The position numbers and the translations under genes are program-made. Shown here one piece after another: positions 1-8,524 of a stretch of 64,000 nt of DNA (positions within the stretch are counted from its first letter, which is position 1; each line of letters starts with the position of its first letter). Under the pieces are notes generated by a model. It made no database searches. It was given only the letters and a program-made list of their open reading frames with translations, and was not told the DNA's origin. This stretch comes from Phycisphaerae bacterium. Its GTDB lineage: Bacteria > Planctomycetota > Phycisphaerae > UBA1845. The stretch lies in contig JAGFJJ010000014.1 of NCBI GenBank assembly GCA_024102815.1, forward strand, positions 62,001 to 126,000, written 5' to 3'.

Positions 1-365
1 AATTGGCGTCCGTTGCCGGGGACAACCCCTGGCTGACGCTGGCCGTCATCTACGGCGTAACCATGCTCTTTACCGAGCTCATCACCAACAACGGCGCGGC
101 CGTCCTCATCTTCCCCATTGCACTGGCCACGTCCGAGAGGCTCGGCGTGAGCTTCACACCCTTCGCAATTTCCATCATGATGGCGGCATCGGCAAGCTTC
201 TCGACACCGATCGGGTATCAGACCAATCTCATGGTGTACGGCCCGGGCGGCTATCGCTTTGGGGATTACTTCCGCGTGGGCATTCCGCTCAATCTGCTGA
301 TGTGGGCGATCACCGTTCTGATCGCACCCTTGATCTGGCCGTTCCGGTTAGCTGCCTCTGTCTGA
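1..365 (+). CDS. SLC13/DASS-type permease, C-terminal fragment
   Basis: The frame is open from the left edge, so the start lies outside the window; about 120 C-terminal residues are visible. They hold hydrophobic helices, a conserved hairpin (FTELITNNGAAVLIFPIA) and a second conserved loop (SASFSTPIGYQTNLMVYG). Both are typical of the second repeat of SLC13/DASS and related ion-transporter permeases, where the TNN and TPIGYQTN-like loops form the sodium and anion sites. It is therefore an inner-membrane transporter, probably for sulfate, dicarboxylate or a similar anion; the substrate cannot be told from this part. Any TrkA-C domains, common in this family, would lie upstream. The stop codon is one base from the convergent methyltransferase gene, so the two transcripts meet head-on. 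Confidence 0.85.
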   Translation, partial: LASVAGDNPWLTLAVIYGVTMLFTELITNNGAAVLIFPIALATSERLGVSFTPFAISIMMAASASFSTPIGYQTNLMVYGPGGYRFGDYFRVGIPLNLLMWAITVLIAPLIWPFRLAASV

Positions 366-366
366 A

Positions 367-1347
367 TCAGGTAGGTCGAACCAATTCGTACTGGATCTCG
401 GCCGGCTCCGATGCCCCGCTGAACAAATCGAAGCATGGTTCGCAGAACGGAAGAAGCAACTCGACCAGCAGGTCGACCCAGTCGCGCTTAATGGCAGCGC
501 GAGTGTCCGGATTCAAACCATTGGCCATGCGGATAAGCAACGGCGCGATGGGCCGAAGCCCGACGTCCCAGATGTGCGCCTGTGTGCGGGATATGAAAGG
601 CACGGCCCGCTCGATGACGAGTCCCGCACGGCGGAAGCGTGCTTCCCAGGTGTCGCGATCGGCGAGCGTGGGCCAGCAGTCTGTCCGTCCCCGGCCGATG
701 ATATCCAGGAATTCCTCGCCCAGCCGAGCGTGGTGCGATTCGAGCGTATACCCGCGGAGACTGTCCAGTTTCACCTGGAGTACAATTCGCCCCCCAGGTA
801 CCGAAATTCGACGCACCTCATTCAGCAGGGCGTCGATGCGTCGCACCCAATAGGCCGCGTTGCAATAGACGAATCGTACGGAGGCGTCTTCGAATGGAAG
901 GGCTTCATTGGCATCGTGTTCGACGAGACGCTCGTAGATGCCCAGCGGCTTCGCTCGGCGCAGTAGCGCCGACTTCGCGTCGCATCCGATTTCGAACTTC
1001 GTTGCCGGTAGCTTCTGAACCAGAGGGCGAAATTCGTCATCAATGTGGTCGAAAATGTCGTGATGCTCGGTGCGAACACGGTCCAGCCCGCCCACGGACT
1101 GGAATACGTCCCAAGCCGGATCCAGCAGCCCGCCAAGGTGCAGGAAACTGAACACGCCATCGCCGCAGCAGAGATCGAGCGCTGGGCAGGACCATTCCAC
1201 GCGAGACAACATCTCGCTCCGCATCGCCATCCAGAAGGCATTTTCCGGGCGAAGCCAATAAGCGGCCAGAAAGCGCTCCAGCCGTTTACGGCGCCTCAGT
1301 GCTGAAGTTGCGATGGCGGGCGGCGGTTGCTCGAGCGACGCGGTCAT
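367..1347 (-). CDS. SAM-dependent class I methyltransferase
   Basis: A 326-residue protein. Residues 57-64 (LDLCCGDG) form the glycine-rich S-adenosylmethionine loop of a Rossmann-fold methyltransferase. A later acidic/FEDASVRFVYCNAA segment and the strand after it (PGGRIVLQVKL) match motifs IV and V of the family. The C-terminal third (about 230-326) has no motif I recognise and may shape the substrate pocket. The start codon overlaps the stop of the upstream polysaccharide deacetylase gene by four bases (ATGA), so the two are probably co-translated and may act on the same glycan or lipid. That pairing is an inference; the substrate is unknown. Confidence 0.8.
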   Translation of the reverse strand: MTASLEQPPPAIATSALRRRKRLERFLAAYWLRPENAFWMAMRSEMLSRVEWSCPALDLCCGDGVFSFLHLGGLLDPAWDVFQSVGGLDRVRTEHHDIFDHIDDEFRPLVQKLPATKFEIGCDAKSALLRRAKPLGIYERLVEHDANEALPFEDASVRFVYCNAAYWVRRIDALLNEVRRISVPGGRIVLQVKLDSLRGYTLESHHARLGEEFLDIIGRGRTDCWPTLADRDTWEARFRRAGLVIERAVPFISRTQAHIWDVGLRPIAPLLIRMANGLNPDTRAAIKRDWVDLLVELLLPFCEPCFDLFSGASEPAEIQYELVRPT

Positions 1348-2324
1348 CCCAGCCCGACCTCGCAGGAATGGGATTTGAGAAATGAATCAACGGCAATGGT
1401 ATCCACGCGCGGCAGGGAAGCGGTTGAAAGACCGCGGCGGGCAAGCTGAGGAATCGTCGTAAACGCCTGAACAAATCCGGCAGCCTGGCAGGCAGTCTCC
1501 GCGATTTCGTTCACGCTCCCGTAGGGATACGAAAACGGACGCGGCTCCGGACCAAGAGCTTCGCGGAGTATGTCCGCCGTGCGATAGATGTCGCGTCGGC
1601 AGTCATCTGGACTCAGACGGACATACGGCTCATGACGGTAGCCGTGCCCACCGATGGTATGCCCGCGTAACATCATTTCGCGTATGTCATCCCAGCTCAG
1701 ATACCACCGCCGCGCCCATCGCCGCGATGACCCGATATGCCGCTCGAAGAGCTTTTCGACAGCGCGATCGCGCAGGTCGACGGGCAACTGCATCGTAAGC
1801 AGGTGCTTAAGGCGGGCGCGCTCCCGGGTCTCATAGTGATAGATTCGGGTGGCCTCGGCATTGTCAACTCGACCCAGCCAGTCTTCCCCGGATCCGAGCT
1901 CTTGCAGCACTTCGCCAAGTTCCCGCGAAAGCGTTGCATCCCCGAGCGTTGACAGCAGTAGGTGAATGGCGTGGGCTGAGAGCATCCGCCCCTCGACCAG
2001 CGGAAGCGCCGGGACGAGAAAGGTCCCCTTCAGCCCCATGTCGTCCAGGATCGGCTGAACCGTCCGTGCATGATCCGCCAGCCCGTCGTCAAAAGTCAGC
2101 AGGAAGCTGCGTCGGGGAACGGCCGCGCGCCCTTCGAGCCAGGAATAGAAGATCGGCCAGGATACCGGCTCCATCTCCCGGCAAAGCTGCTCGATCTGCC
2201 CGCGAAACTCCGCCGCGGTCGGACCGGGAAGCGGTTCGCGACGTGGCGTCTCCGCTTCATGCACGTAGTGGTACATGACCACGAGGCACGTGGACGAATC
2301 CCGCAGGGGATGGTCACCATCCAT
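1344..2324 (-). CDS. Polysaccharide deacetylase (NodB homology domain)
   Basis: This protein carries the carbohydrate esterase 4/NodB signature: an early VVMYHYV strand, the metal/catalytic LLTFDDGLADH motif and the HGYRHEPY motif with the two zinc-binding histidines. A later FSYPYGS motif is also typical. Such enzymes remove N- or O-acetyl groups from peptidoglycan, chitin-like or exported polysaccharides, usually in or outside the cell envelope. I chose the ATG at 2324 (326 residues) because GAGGA lies just upstream and the NodB core starts soon after. An in-frame ATG at 2477 would add 51 low-complexity, proline-rich residues and is the main alternative. It is followed by the overlapping methyltransferase gene. 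No clear signal peptide is seen with the chosen start. Confidence 0.82.
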   Translation of the reverse strand: MDGDHPLRDSSTCLVVMYHYVHEAETPRREPLPGPTAAEFRGQIEQLCREMEPVSWPIFYSWLEGRAAVPRRSFLLTFDDGLADHARTVQPILDDMGLKGTFLVPALPLVEGRMLSAHAIHLLLSTLGDATLSRELGEVLQELGSGEDWLGRVDNAEATRIYHYETRERARLKHLLTMQLPVDLRDRAVEKLFERHIGSSRRWARRWYLSWDDIREMMLRGHTIGGHGYRHEPYVRLSPDDCRRDIYRTADILREALGPEPRPFSYPYGSVNEIAETACQAAGFVQAFTTIPQLARRGLSTASLPRVDTIAVDSFLKSHSCEVGLG

Positions 2325-2559
2325 ACCGTCCTCGCGGCCCCCTTCCTGGGCATCCCAACCCCGCTGAGACCCCGCGCTACGTGGCGTGGGCCGGCGCAAG
2401 GGCTTTGCGGCCGGGATGTCCGGTGCGGTCCCCTTTCGCCAGGGAGGATCGGCAGGATGCGGAATCATATTGATCATTATCGGATCAGCCGCGATTGACC
2501 TGTAGGGCACTATGTTCCCCCTTCTTCCGCCACCGCGCCGCAGGACAAAACTGGAGTGC

Positions 2560-3825
2560 TCACTGCGGTCGTGCTTGAACCTTGCGGAGTGCGATAACGG
2601 ATTCTCGTGGGGCCAGCAGACCGAGATCGCCGAACCGGTGGCGCGTGGGAACCAGATCCCGCGCGACGAAAATCCCGTCCACGTCCAAACCGCGAACCTC
2701 CGCCAGTTCGGCGACGTGAAGGTCGGCCGGAAAGTAGGCGTCCGAAATCCGGGCGCCACCGACAACGATCCAGCAAGGTGCTCCCACCCGAAGGACACGC
2801 AACAGCTCATCGAACACACGGGCAAGGTCGTTCAAATATTTCCCAACCAGCCGCGCCTCGCGCCTCTTTCCCTGTCCAAGAAGTTCCTCGCAAACTTCCT
2901 CCGCGGCGGCCGCCCCTGGCTCGCCCCATCCCTCGCACCGGGAAGCCTGATTGTTATCATTAGAATCCGCTCCCGACGGGCCGGCGTAATCCGACCGCGA
3001 TACCGCAAACGGCGACGGACGGACTGCCTCGATCTGGGAATCCGATCCATTGGACTCGTCCGGCCCGTACCAGAACGAATACACTTGCTCGTAAGGGCCG
3101 GTCAGACCCACATAATCGTAACGCGAAACATACGGCGGCGACGTCAGGACGCCGGCCATCGACTCCTCTTCGAACATGTCCAGCCGACGCGCATCGCCGC
3201 GATGAACCGCAAACGCCCGCCGTAGCGGCATGGTCAGGTCCTCGCGCATCATCTCCGCAACAGAGTGGAGTAGTTTGCCGATGGGTTCCGCGCCGCGATT
3301 CAGCTTGCCCTTTCCGGTGTACTGCCGGGCAACGGCCAACATCAACGCGGCGTGATGCAGGGGTTCCCGCAACTGGATGGCGTAATCGCGCCAATCCGGC
3401 GAATCCGGCAAGGCTGGAAGCGGCGGAAACGGACCTTGAGACATGACTTCGTTCAGAAACACCAGCGTACGCAGCGGCTCGACGCCGGTTGCGACGATTC
3501 CCCTTCGGGCACACTCCACGACGAAGGTCCCTGACCCGCTGAAAGGGTCGAGCAAGGGTGAGAATTCGCTCGTTCCGCCTCCGCCCGCCCTGGTGCCGTC
3601 CCCCTCCTCCCGAATGAAGGTCCGCACCAGCTCAGGGGAAAACCCTTGGCGATAGGGAATCCATCGGTGGTAAGGCTCGACCACCGCACTGCGCGCCGTA
3701 ACCAGGGTCGCCAGGCGCGGTTCACGCGACATGCGCCGGAACCATTTTCGCTCCAATTGACACCGGCTGCGCGTTGCTCGATCCGGGGGACTTTGGGGGC
3801 GCACGACACGACGTTTGCGGGGCAT
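2560..3825 (-). CDS. Solitary DNA methyltransferase, SPPY type
   Basis: A 421-residue protein with both hallmarks of an amino-methylating DNA methyltransferase. The SAM-binding motif I is DPFSGSGT (residues 93-100) and the catalytic motif IV is TSPPYVSRYDY (228-238). SPPY is most often seen in N4-cytosine enzymes, although some N6-adenine and tRNA-modifying relatives share it. Between motif IV and the C-terminal region there is a low-complexity Ser/Asp/Asn/Ala-rich stretch (about 255-310) that looks like an inserted linker. No restriction endonuclease or specificity subunit lies beside it, so it appears to be an orphan methylase or an RNA guanine-type methylase relative. An internal ATG at 3732 is an alternative start; the upstream Shine-Dalgarno match is weak for both. 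Confidence 0.8.
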   Translation of the reverse strand: MPRKRRVVRPQSPPDRATRSRCQLERKWFRRMSREPRLATLVTARSAVVEPYHRWIPYRQGFSPELVRTFIREEGDGTRAGGGGTSEFSPLLDPFSGSGTFVVECARRGIVATGVEPLRTLVFLNEVMSQGPFPPLPALPDSPDWRDYAIQLREPLHHAALMLAVARQYTGKGKLNRGAEPIGKLLHSVAEMMREDLTMPLRRAFAVHRGDARRLDMFEEESMAGVLTSPPYVSRYDYVGLTGPYEQVYSFWYGPDESNGSDSQIEAVRPSPFAVSRSDYAGPSGADSNDNNQASRCEGWGEPGAAAAEEVCEELLGQGKRREARLVGKYLNDLARVFDELLRVLRVGAPCWIVVGGARISDAYFPADLHVAELAEVRGLDVDGIFVARDLVPTRHRFGDLGLLAPRESVIALRKVQARPQ

Positions 3826-4017
3826 GGCCGTCAGCCTATGTCGAAGGAGGTTGAAAGGGAACCCGGGGGCGCCCGTCGCGTGCCGAAGCAGGAAAATTCA
3901 GTCCGGACAGAGATTCGGGGAAACGACCTATGAACCGCTCTTCCGGAAGTACCGATGACCTGATCGGGTGAGTCACCGGGCACCGCAGCCCGGTTTCACT
4001 TCGCTGACCCGACCGTC

Positions 4018-4081
4018 TGCCAGGCGTTCCAAGTCCGCAGCTCCGGGGTACGTGCTCCGGAGCGCGCCTGGCAGTTTTCCC
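4018..4081. other. Nested inverted repeat downstream of gatD
   Basis: Outer arms TGCCAGGCG (4018-4026) and CGCCTGGCA (4065-4073) enclose inner arms GCTCCGG (4040-4046) and CCGGAGC (4057-4063), followed on the plus strand by GTTTTCCC. This gives a two-tier hairpin in the 292-base gap between gatD and the DNA methyltransferase gene. The short T run lies on the plus-strand side, whereas gatED is read on the minus strand, so it is a poor textbook terminator for that operon. It could still stop or stabilise the gatED transcript, or end a plus-strand transcript. Confidence 0.45.
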
Positions 4082-4117
4082 TCCCGGAACGCCTTTTCGA
4101 CGCTTCTCGATAGAACA

Positions 4118-5503
4118 CTAACGGCGGATCGAGCGAATGAACCGCTCCACTTCCGGGATTGCTCCCTGGTAGATCAGGTAGCCGTTGTACGGCTCGCGGA
4201 GGGTCGTCTCGTGGTTAATGGGCGTGAGCATGATCCGACGGATCTTTTCGCGATCGTCGCTCTGACCCAGCGCCCAGCATAGCTTCATATAGGCGACCTC
4301 GGGCAGCATGTTCGCGGCCGGCACGACGCCCAGTTCCATGATCTCGCGCCCCGTCTCATAGACGTACATCTGCACGTAGCCCCAGAGCGTCTGCACGGTC
4401 ATGTAAATGTGCACGCCTGCATCAACAGCGCGCTTGAGCGCCGGGTACAACGGCCGGTTAACATGCCCGAGCCCGGTTCCGGCAATGACAATCCCCCGAT
4501 AACCCTTCTCGACGATCGCGTCGACGATGTCGGGTCTCATGTTGGGATAGTAGTAGAGGATCGTCACGCGCTCTTCGAACGCGGTGTTGATCGTCACCTC
4601 CCGATCCTTGCGCCGGCGCTTATAGTCCTTCTTGAAGGTGACGATCTCCCTGGCGTCGATTTTCGCCAGCGGAATATCGCCGATCGTGCGGAACGTCGAT
4701 CGATAGCTGGAATGCATCTTGCGCACCCGCGTCCCGCGATGGAGCAGGCAATACTCGTCCGAAGTCGGGCCGAACATGCACACCATCACTTCGGCGATGT
4801 CGCTCTCCGCCGCCGCCTTCACCGCATTCATCAGGTTCAGCGCCGCATCCGAAGACGGTCGATCCGAACTCCGCTGCGAACCCACCATGACGATGGGTAC
4901 GGGTGAATTCTGCACCATGAAGCTCAGCACCGCCGCGGTGTGATGCATGGTGTCCGTACCGTGACCGATGACAACGCCGTCCACCCCGTCGCGAATGGCT
5001 TCACCGATACGCTCCGCAAGGCGGATGTACTGCTCCGGCCCCATGTTCTCGCTGAACACCCCGAAGAGCTTCTCGGTGGTAAGGTTGCAGAAGTCGGCCA
5101 ATTCCGGAACGGAGCCGTAGAGTTCGCCGGGAGAAAACGCCGGAATGACCGCACCGGTACGATAGTCCAGTCGGCTGGCAATCGTCCCACCGGTCCCGAA
5201 CAGCGTGACATTCGGCTTGGAAGGGTGAAACGGAAACTGCTTCTCGGGAATCTTGTAGTGCGCTTCCCGCCGGCCGTGCTCGATCATGCTCGACACGGAG
5301 TCGGCCGCAATGCCCACGTTGTACCCGCTGTCCAGCTTCAGCACGATGTGCCGTTCGTCGGAGGTTTCCGATCGCGGCAGGATCAGCCCACGAAACCGCC
5401 CCCGCGCCGTCTCGACCTCCACGTCGCTCCACACGCCGACGCGGAAGCGCTCGAGCACCGCCTGCCCCACGCCGCGATAGCCGTTGTTGCTGCTCTTGCT
5501 CAT
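4118..5503 (-). CDS. gatD: Archaeal-type Glu-tRNA(Gln) amidotransferase subunit D
   Basis: GatD is the asparaginase-like subunit that frees ammonia from glutamine or asparagine for GatE, which amidates Glu-tRNA(Gln). The 461-residue protein has the GatD layout: an N-terminal small beta domain (about 15-80, GVWSDVEVETARGRFRGLIL) that ordinary L-asparaginases lack, then an AnsA-type domain. The catalytic elements are all present: TGGTIAS with Thr107, GHGTDTM with Thr183-Asp184, and TRVRKMHSS with Lys262. The VGSQRSSDRPSSDAALNL segment matches archaeal GatD closely. The ATG start overlaps the gatE stop (ATGA), so the two subunits are probably made in equal amounts. A plain type I asparaginase is unlikely given the N-terminal domain and the partner gene. 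Confidence 0.93.
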   Translation of the reverse strand: MSKSSNNGYRGVGQAVLERFRVGVWSDVEVETARGRFRGLILPRSETSDERHIVLKLDSGYNVGIAADSVSSMIEHGRREAHYKIPEKQFPFHPSKPNVTLFGTGGTIASRLDYRTGAVIPAFSPGELYGSVPELADFCNLTTEKLFGVFSENMGPEQYIRLAERIGEAIRDGVDGVVIGHGTDTMHHTAAVLSFMVQNSPVPIVMVGSQRSSDRPSSDAALNLMNAVKAAAESDIAEVMVCMFGPTSDEYCLLHRGTRVRKMHSSYRSTFRTIGDIPLAKIDAREIVTFKKDYKRRRKDREVTINTAFEERVTILYYYPNMRPDIVDAIVEKGYRGIVIAGTGLGHVNRPLYPALKRAVDAGVHIYMTVQTLWGYVQMYVYETGREIMELGVVPAANMLPEVAYMKLCWALGQSDDREKIRRIMLTPINHETTLREPYNGYLIYQGAIPEVERFIRSIRR

Positions 5504-7482
5504 GCCTTGGTCTTTGTCGCGGCCGCCCGCGATCCACCCGCCGCGGCAATACGGACACCCGTCTCCATCAAAACAGGTTGCACTTTCCGAGATAACTCCC
5601 GCCCGCCGACGAGCCCTCGCCACGAACGCATGAGCTGCCCCATGACGAACCGCCGCCGGTGCTCCTCGCTTGGGAACGATCGGCCGACGCTCTGGGCGAT
5701 CGCATCCCGAACGCCGGACGCCACCTCCGCTTCGGACGGCGCCGAACCAAGGTTCGCCACGATGTCGTTGACAGCGGCACCATTCTCGTACGCGCCCTTC
5801 TCGCCGGAACGCGCTTCGACTACCTGCCGCAGAACGGAGAAAACACCTTCCGGGGCAAGTCGTGCCTGGGCCACCATCGCCAGCACGTCGAGCAAATCCT
5901 TTTCAGACAGCAAGCGCACATCGAGACCCGATCGGCGTAGCGCTTTGAGCCGCTGCGTAAGAACAACCGCCGCGAACACCGGCGGAACATGATGCTCGCC
6001 CACGGCCCGATCAAACACCTCCGCGTAGTCCGACATGATCAGCGCGTCGATCAACGCGTCCGTCAGCCCCAGCTGGCGATACCTTGCCTCACGATCCCAG
6101 ACGAATTCGGGCATGTGGCCGCGAATGCTCTCGAGCTGCTTTTCATCAACCTTCAACGGCGGCAAGTCCGTATCCGGATACATCCGCTCTGCGCCGGGCA
6201 GCACACGCTCGAAGCCGTTGGTGCCGTCCTTGAGCGCCTGGCGCGTGTCCGGCGGAATGCCCTGCGTCGCTTCGCGGGCACGGATCATGATCTCCTCGCA
6301 GGCGGTGATCGTGTCCCGCTCCGGGCCCCACACGAGCATCAGGGCATCGCCGGGGTCCGCATCCAGCGCCTTGAACAGACGCTGCCAATCCCGCACCAGC
6401 AACGTTTCCGATGCCGTGTCGGAGTGGGCGATGTTGGGCAGCCGCGTCAGGCAGGCAATAACGCGGACACGGTCCGAAAACTCCTTGGCAAACGTCGTGT
6501 GTTCCTGCGTCGGTTCGTTGAGCAATCCGGCAAACCGCCGCAGCGCGACGCAACGGACTCGCTCTCCCGCGGAAACAGCCGACTGAATCGGAACGTAACT
6601 TGTCTTGGCCACGATGCGCGTCACGTCGGCATGGTCGGTAGACAGGTTTTCCGGCGTGACGCCTCGCTGTGCCAACTGGTCCCGAATATGCAAAAGCGAA
6701 CACTGCCGCCGGGCCTCGTTGTAGACCAGCCGGGGAATCCGCCACAGTTGCGGCACGCCTTTGATTTCGATCCGCGTGCCGCCGGTCACGCTGACGTTGA
6801 CGTCCTGTCGCACGGCACCGTACCCCGTGCGAACCTTGCCAGTGCTCCGGCAGAGGCGACGGATGATCTGGCCGACCTCGTACACCTCCTGCGGGTTGAC
6901 CATGTCCGGCTCGGTGACCACCTCGATCAGCGGCATCCCCAGGCGGTCCGTCAGGTATACGCGATCGTGTCCGACATCGGACACCTCCCGGCAGGAGTCT
7001 TCCTCCAGTCCCAATTGCCGGATCCGGACGCGGCGATCCTTGTAGGGCATCCAGCCGTCCACGCCCACGATGGTGGTCCGCTGGAATCCGGTGGGAATCG
7101 ACCCGTCCAGATACTGCTTCCGGGCAATGTGCAATTCGTCCACCATGTTCAGCCGTAACAGCAACGCGATTTCCAGGGCGATGCTCAACGCCTCATCGTT
7201 CAGGAAGAATGGGGGCGTGTCGTCGAATTCGTAGGTGCAGACGGTATCGCGGTGCAGGCGATAGTAGATGTTCTTGCGCGTCTTCTTCTCCATCAGGGCG
7301 GTGCCGTCGTACTCGCCAAGTTCGGAGAGCGTCGGCCGCATGTGCCGCAGAACTTCCGCGTCATACTCGCTGCTGTAGCGGCCGGCCGGGCAGCGGCAGA
7401 AGAGCTTGGTCTGCGTGAGGATCTGCCGATGCACCTCCAGACCGCAACGGAAGCCGATCGCGGCGTAGTCCTGCTCGGTCAT
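5500..7482 (-). CDS. gatE: Archaeal-type Glu-tRNA(Gln) amidotransferase subunit E
   Basis: GatE is the kinase/amidase subunit that binds and activates Glu-tRNA(Gln), the archaeal counterpart of GatB. The 660-residue protein starts with the family opening GFRCGLEVHRQILTQTKLFC and the CRCP segment. It continues through the cradle-domain motifs YYRLHRDTVCTYEFDD, SIPTGFQRT and GLEEDSCRE. VRTGYGAVRQDVNVSV and IEIKGVPQL match GatE and differ from GatB. The central part (roughly 320-470) is the size and position of the AspRS-like insertion found in GatE and absent from GatB, followed by a helical YqeY-like tail. The ATG at 7482 fits homologue starts; 25 more in-frame residues upstream look non-coding. 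It precedes and overlaps gatD. Confidence 0.93.
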   Translation of the reverse strand: MTEQDYAAIGFRCGLEVHRQILTQTKLFCRCPAGRYSSEYDAEVLRHMRPTLSELGEYDGTALMEKKTRKNIYYRLHRDTVCTYEFDDTPPFFLNDEALSIALEIALLLRLNMVDELHIARKQYLDGSIPTGFQRTTIVGVDGWMPYKDRRVRIRQLGLEEDSCREVSDVGHDRVYLTDRLGMPLIEVVTEPDMVNPQEVYEVGQIIRRLCRSTGKVRTGYGAVRQDVNVSVTGGTRIEIKGVPQLWRIPRLVYNEARRQCSLLHIRDQLAQRGVTPENLSTDHADVTRIVAKTSYVPIQSAVSAGERVRCVALRRFAGLLNEPTQEHTTFAKEFSDRVRVIACLTRLPNIAHSDTASETLLVRDWQRLFKALDADPGDALMLVWGPERDTITACEEIMIRAREATQGIPPDTRQALKDGTNGFERVLPGAERMYPDTDLPPLKVDEKQLESIRGHMPEFVWDREARYRQLGLTDALIDALIMSDYAEVFDRAVGEHHVPPVFAAVVLTQRLKALRRSGLDVRLLSEKDLLDVLAMVAQARLAPEGVFSVLRQVVEARSGEKGAYENGAAVNDIVANLGSAPSEAEVASGVRDAIAQSVGRSFPSEEHRRRFVMGQLMRSWRGLVGGRELSRKVQPVLMETGVRIAAAGGSRAAATKTKA

Positions 7483-7727
7483 GTGCTCAAAGGGCTTGAA
7501 CGGAAGAGGCAACAGGCGGCTCCTGAGGCCGTAGCGCGGGTCGGAGCACGTCCGCACCGGCCTGACGCGGGTCGGGAATCACTCGAGGCGGATTCTAAAT
7601 CGCCTGATAGGTGCGGGCAAACGGCGTGCCCGCCGGTGACGGATTGAAGATATTCACCGGGCAGCCAATCCTCGGCAGCCGCAGACAATGCGGGGCAGTC
7701 CCCATTCCTGTTGCCCGTTGCCGCTTC

Positions 7728-8240
7728 CTACACCTCCACGGCCACGGCCCGGCGGATCGTCGCCCGCCGCTCCGACTCCCCCTGACCGATGCCCAGTTGC
7801 AGGACACGACCGGCGCTGTCGGAAATGTTGCCGAGGTGGCGCTGGATGGCAAGGGCATCGATTTCCTCACTCTCTTCGGGAAGCGCGTGGTCCTCGAAAC
7901 CGCCCATCAGCGTGAACGACGCGATGTTGGACTGGGTCTGGGCGATGCCCGACATGGCCCGGTCCCATTCGGCCAGGCTGAGGTCACCGCTGCGGACGAG
8001 TTCGCGGAGGTCCAGAAATTCAGCCGCGAGAGTAGGGAGCTTGATCTCCGTCCCTCCCATAATGGTCAGGAAGAACTGGGTAACGGGTTTGGCGTCCTCA
8101 CGGTTTCGCGATCTTGCCGCCAGAATCTGCCGGGCCACCGTGGGCATGACCAGCTCCGCGCCACCCATGAACGTGATGAAAATCCGTTTATCCGGCCGGA
8201 GCACGCCCCCGTGCCCGCCCATGATGGCAACCTGGATCAT
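7728..8240 (-). CDS. MGG-repeat protein, LiaF C-terminal-like
   Basis: A 170-residue soluble protein preceded by a very good ribosome binding site (AAGGAG, seven bases from ATG). It contains four xMGG turns spaced through the chain: IMGGHGG (6-12), FMGGAELVMPTVA (24-36), IMGGTEIKLPTLA (60-72) and LMGGFEDHALP (111-121). The pattern of a hydrophobic strand, FGG/MGG turn, glutamate and then a hydrophobic-Pro strand resembles the beta-solenoid-like cell-wall-active antibiotic response domain at the C terminus of LiaF and related DUF1707/DUF2154 proteins. There is no signal peptide or membrane segment. It lies about 245 bases before gatE on the same strand, but I see no functional link. The function is unknown. 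Confidence 0.75.
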   Translation of the reverse strand: MIQVAIMGGHGGVLRPDKRIFITFMGGAELVMPTVARQILAARSRNREDAKPVTQFFLTIMGGTEIKLPTLAAEFLDLRELVRSGDLSLAEWDRAMSGIAQTQSNIASFTLMGGFEDHALPEESEEIDALAIQRHLGNISDSAGRVLQLGIGQGESERRATIRRAVAVEV

Positions 8241-8524
8241 CTCGAAACTCCTTCCCGCGACTCGCGGAACGCATCCTGGAACAGTTTGTCATTCGGTGCC
8301 GGGTGGGACAATATTTCGTCATCCTGTCCCTCCGGGGATCGACAGGCGTCCTCCGAGCCCGTTTGAAGCACCCCTGATCCCCTTGGCTCGTCTGGTCCGT
8401 ATTTTGCCTGTAATCTATCCGTTGCACGGATTCGCCGCACGGGTACGTGCGACCTCGGCGCGGCCGGCGGCAGCGGACTTGCCGCCCTCGACTTCGATCC
8501 CGTTCCCCTTTCGAGAGGACTCCC

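Noticed and set aside
2324-2825. Long N-terminal extension of the first deacetylase up to 2825
   Set aside because: It overlaps the DNA methyltransferase gene on the same strand and has no domain. Starts at 2324 or 2477 fit better.
8447-8524. 26-residue N-terminal extension of the class V aminotransferase
   Set aside because: It is arginine-rich and not family-like. The ATG at 8525 has a good ribosome binding site and matches homologue starts.
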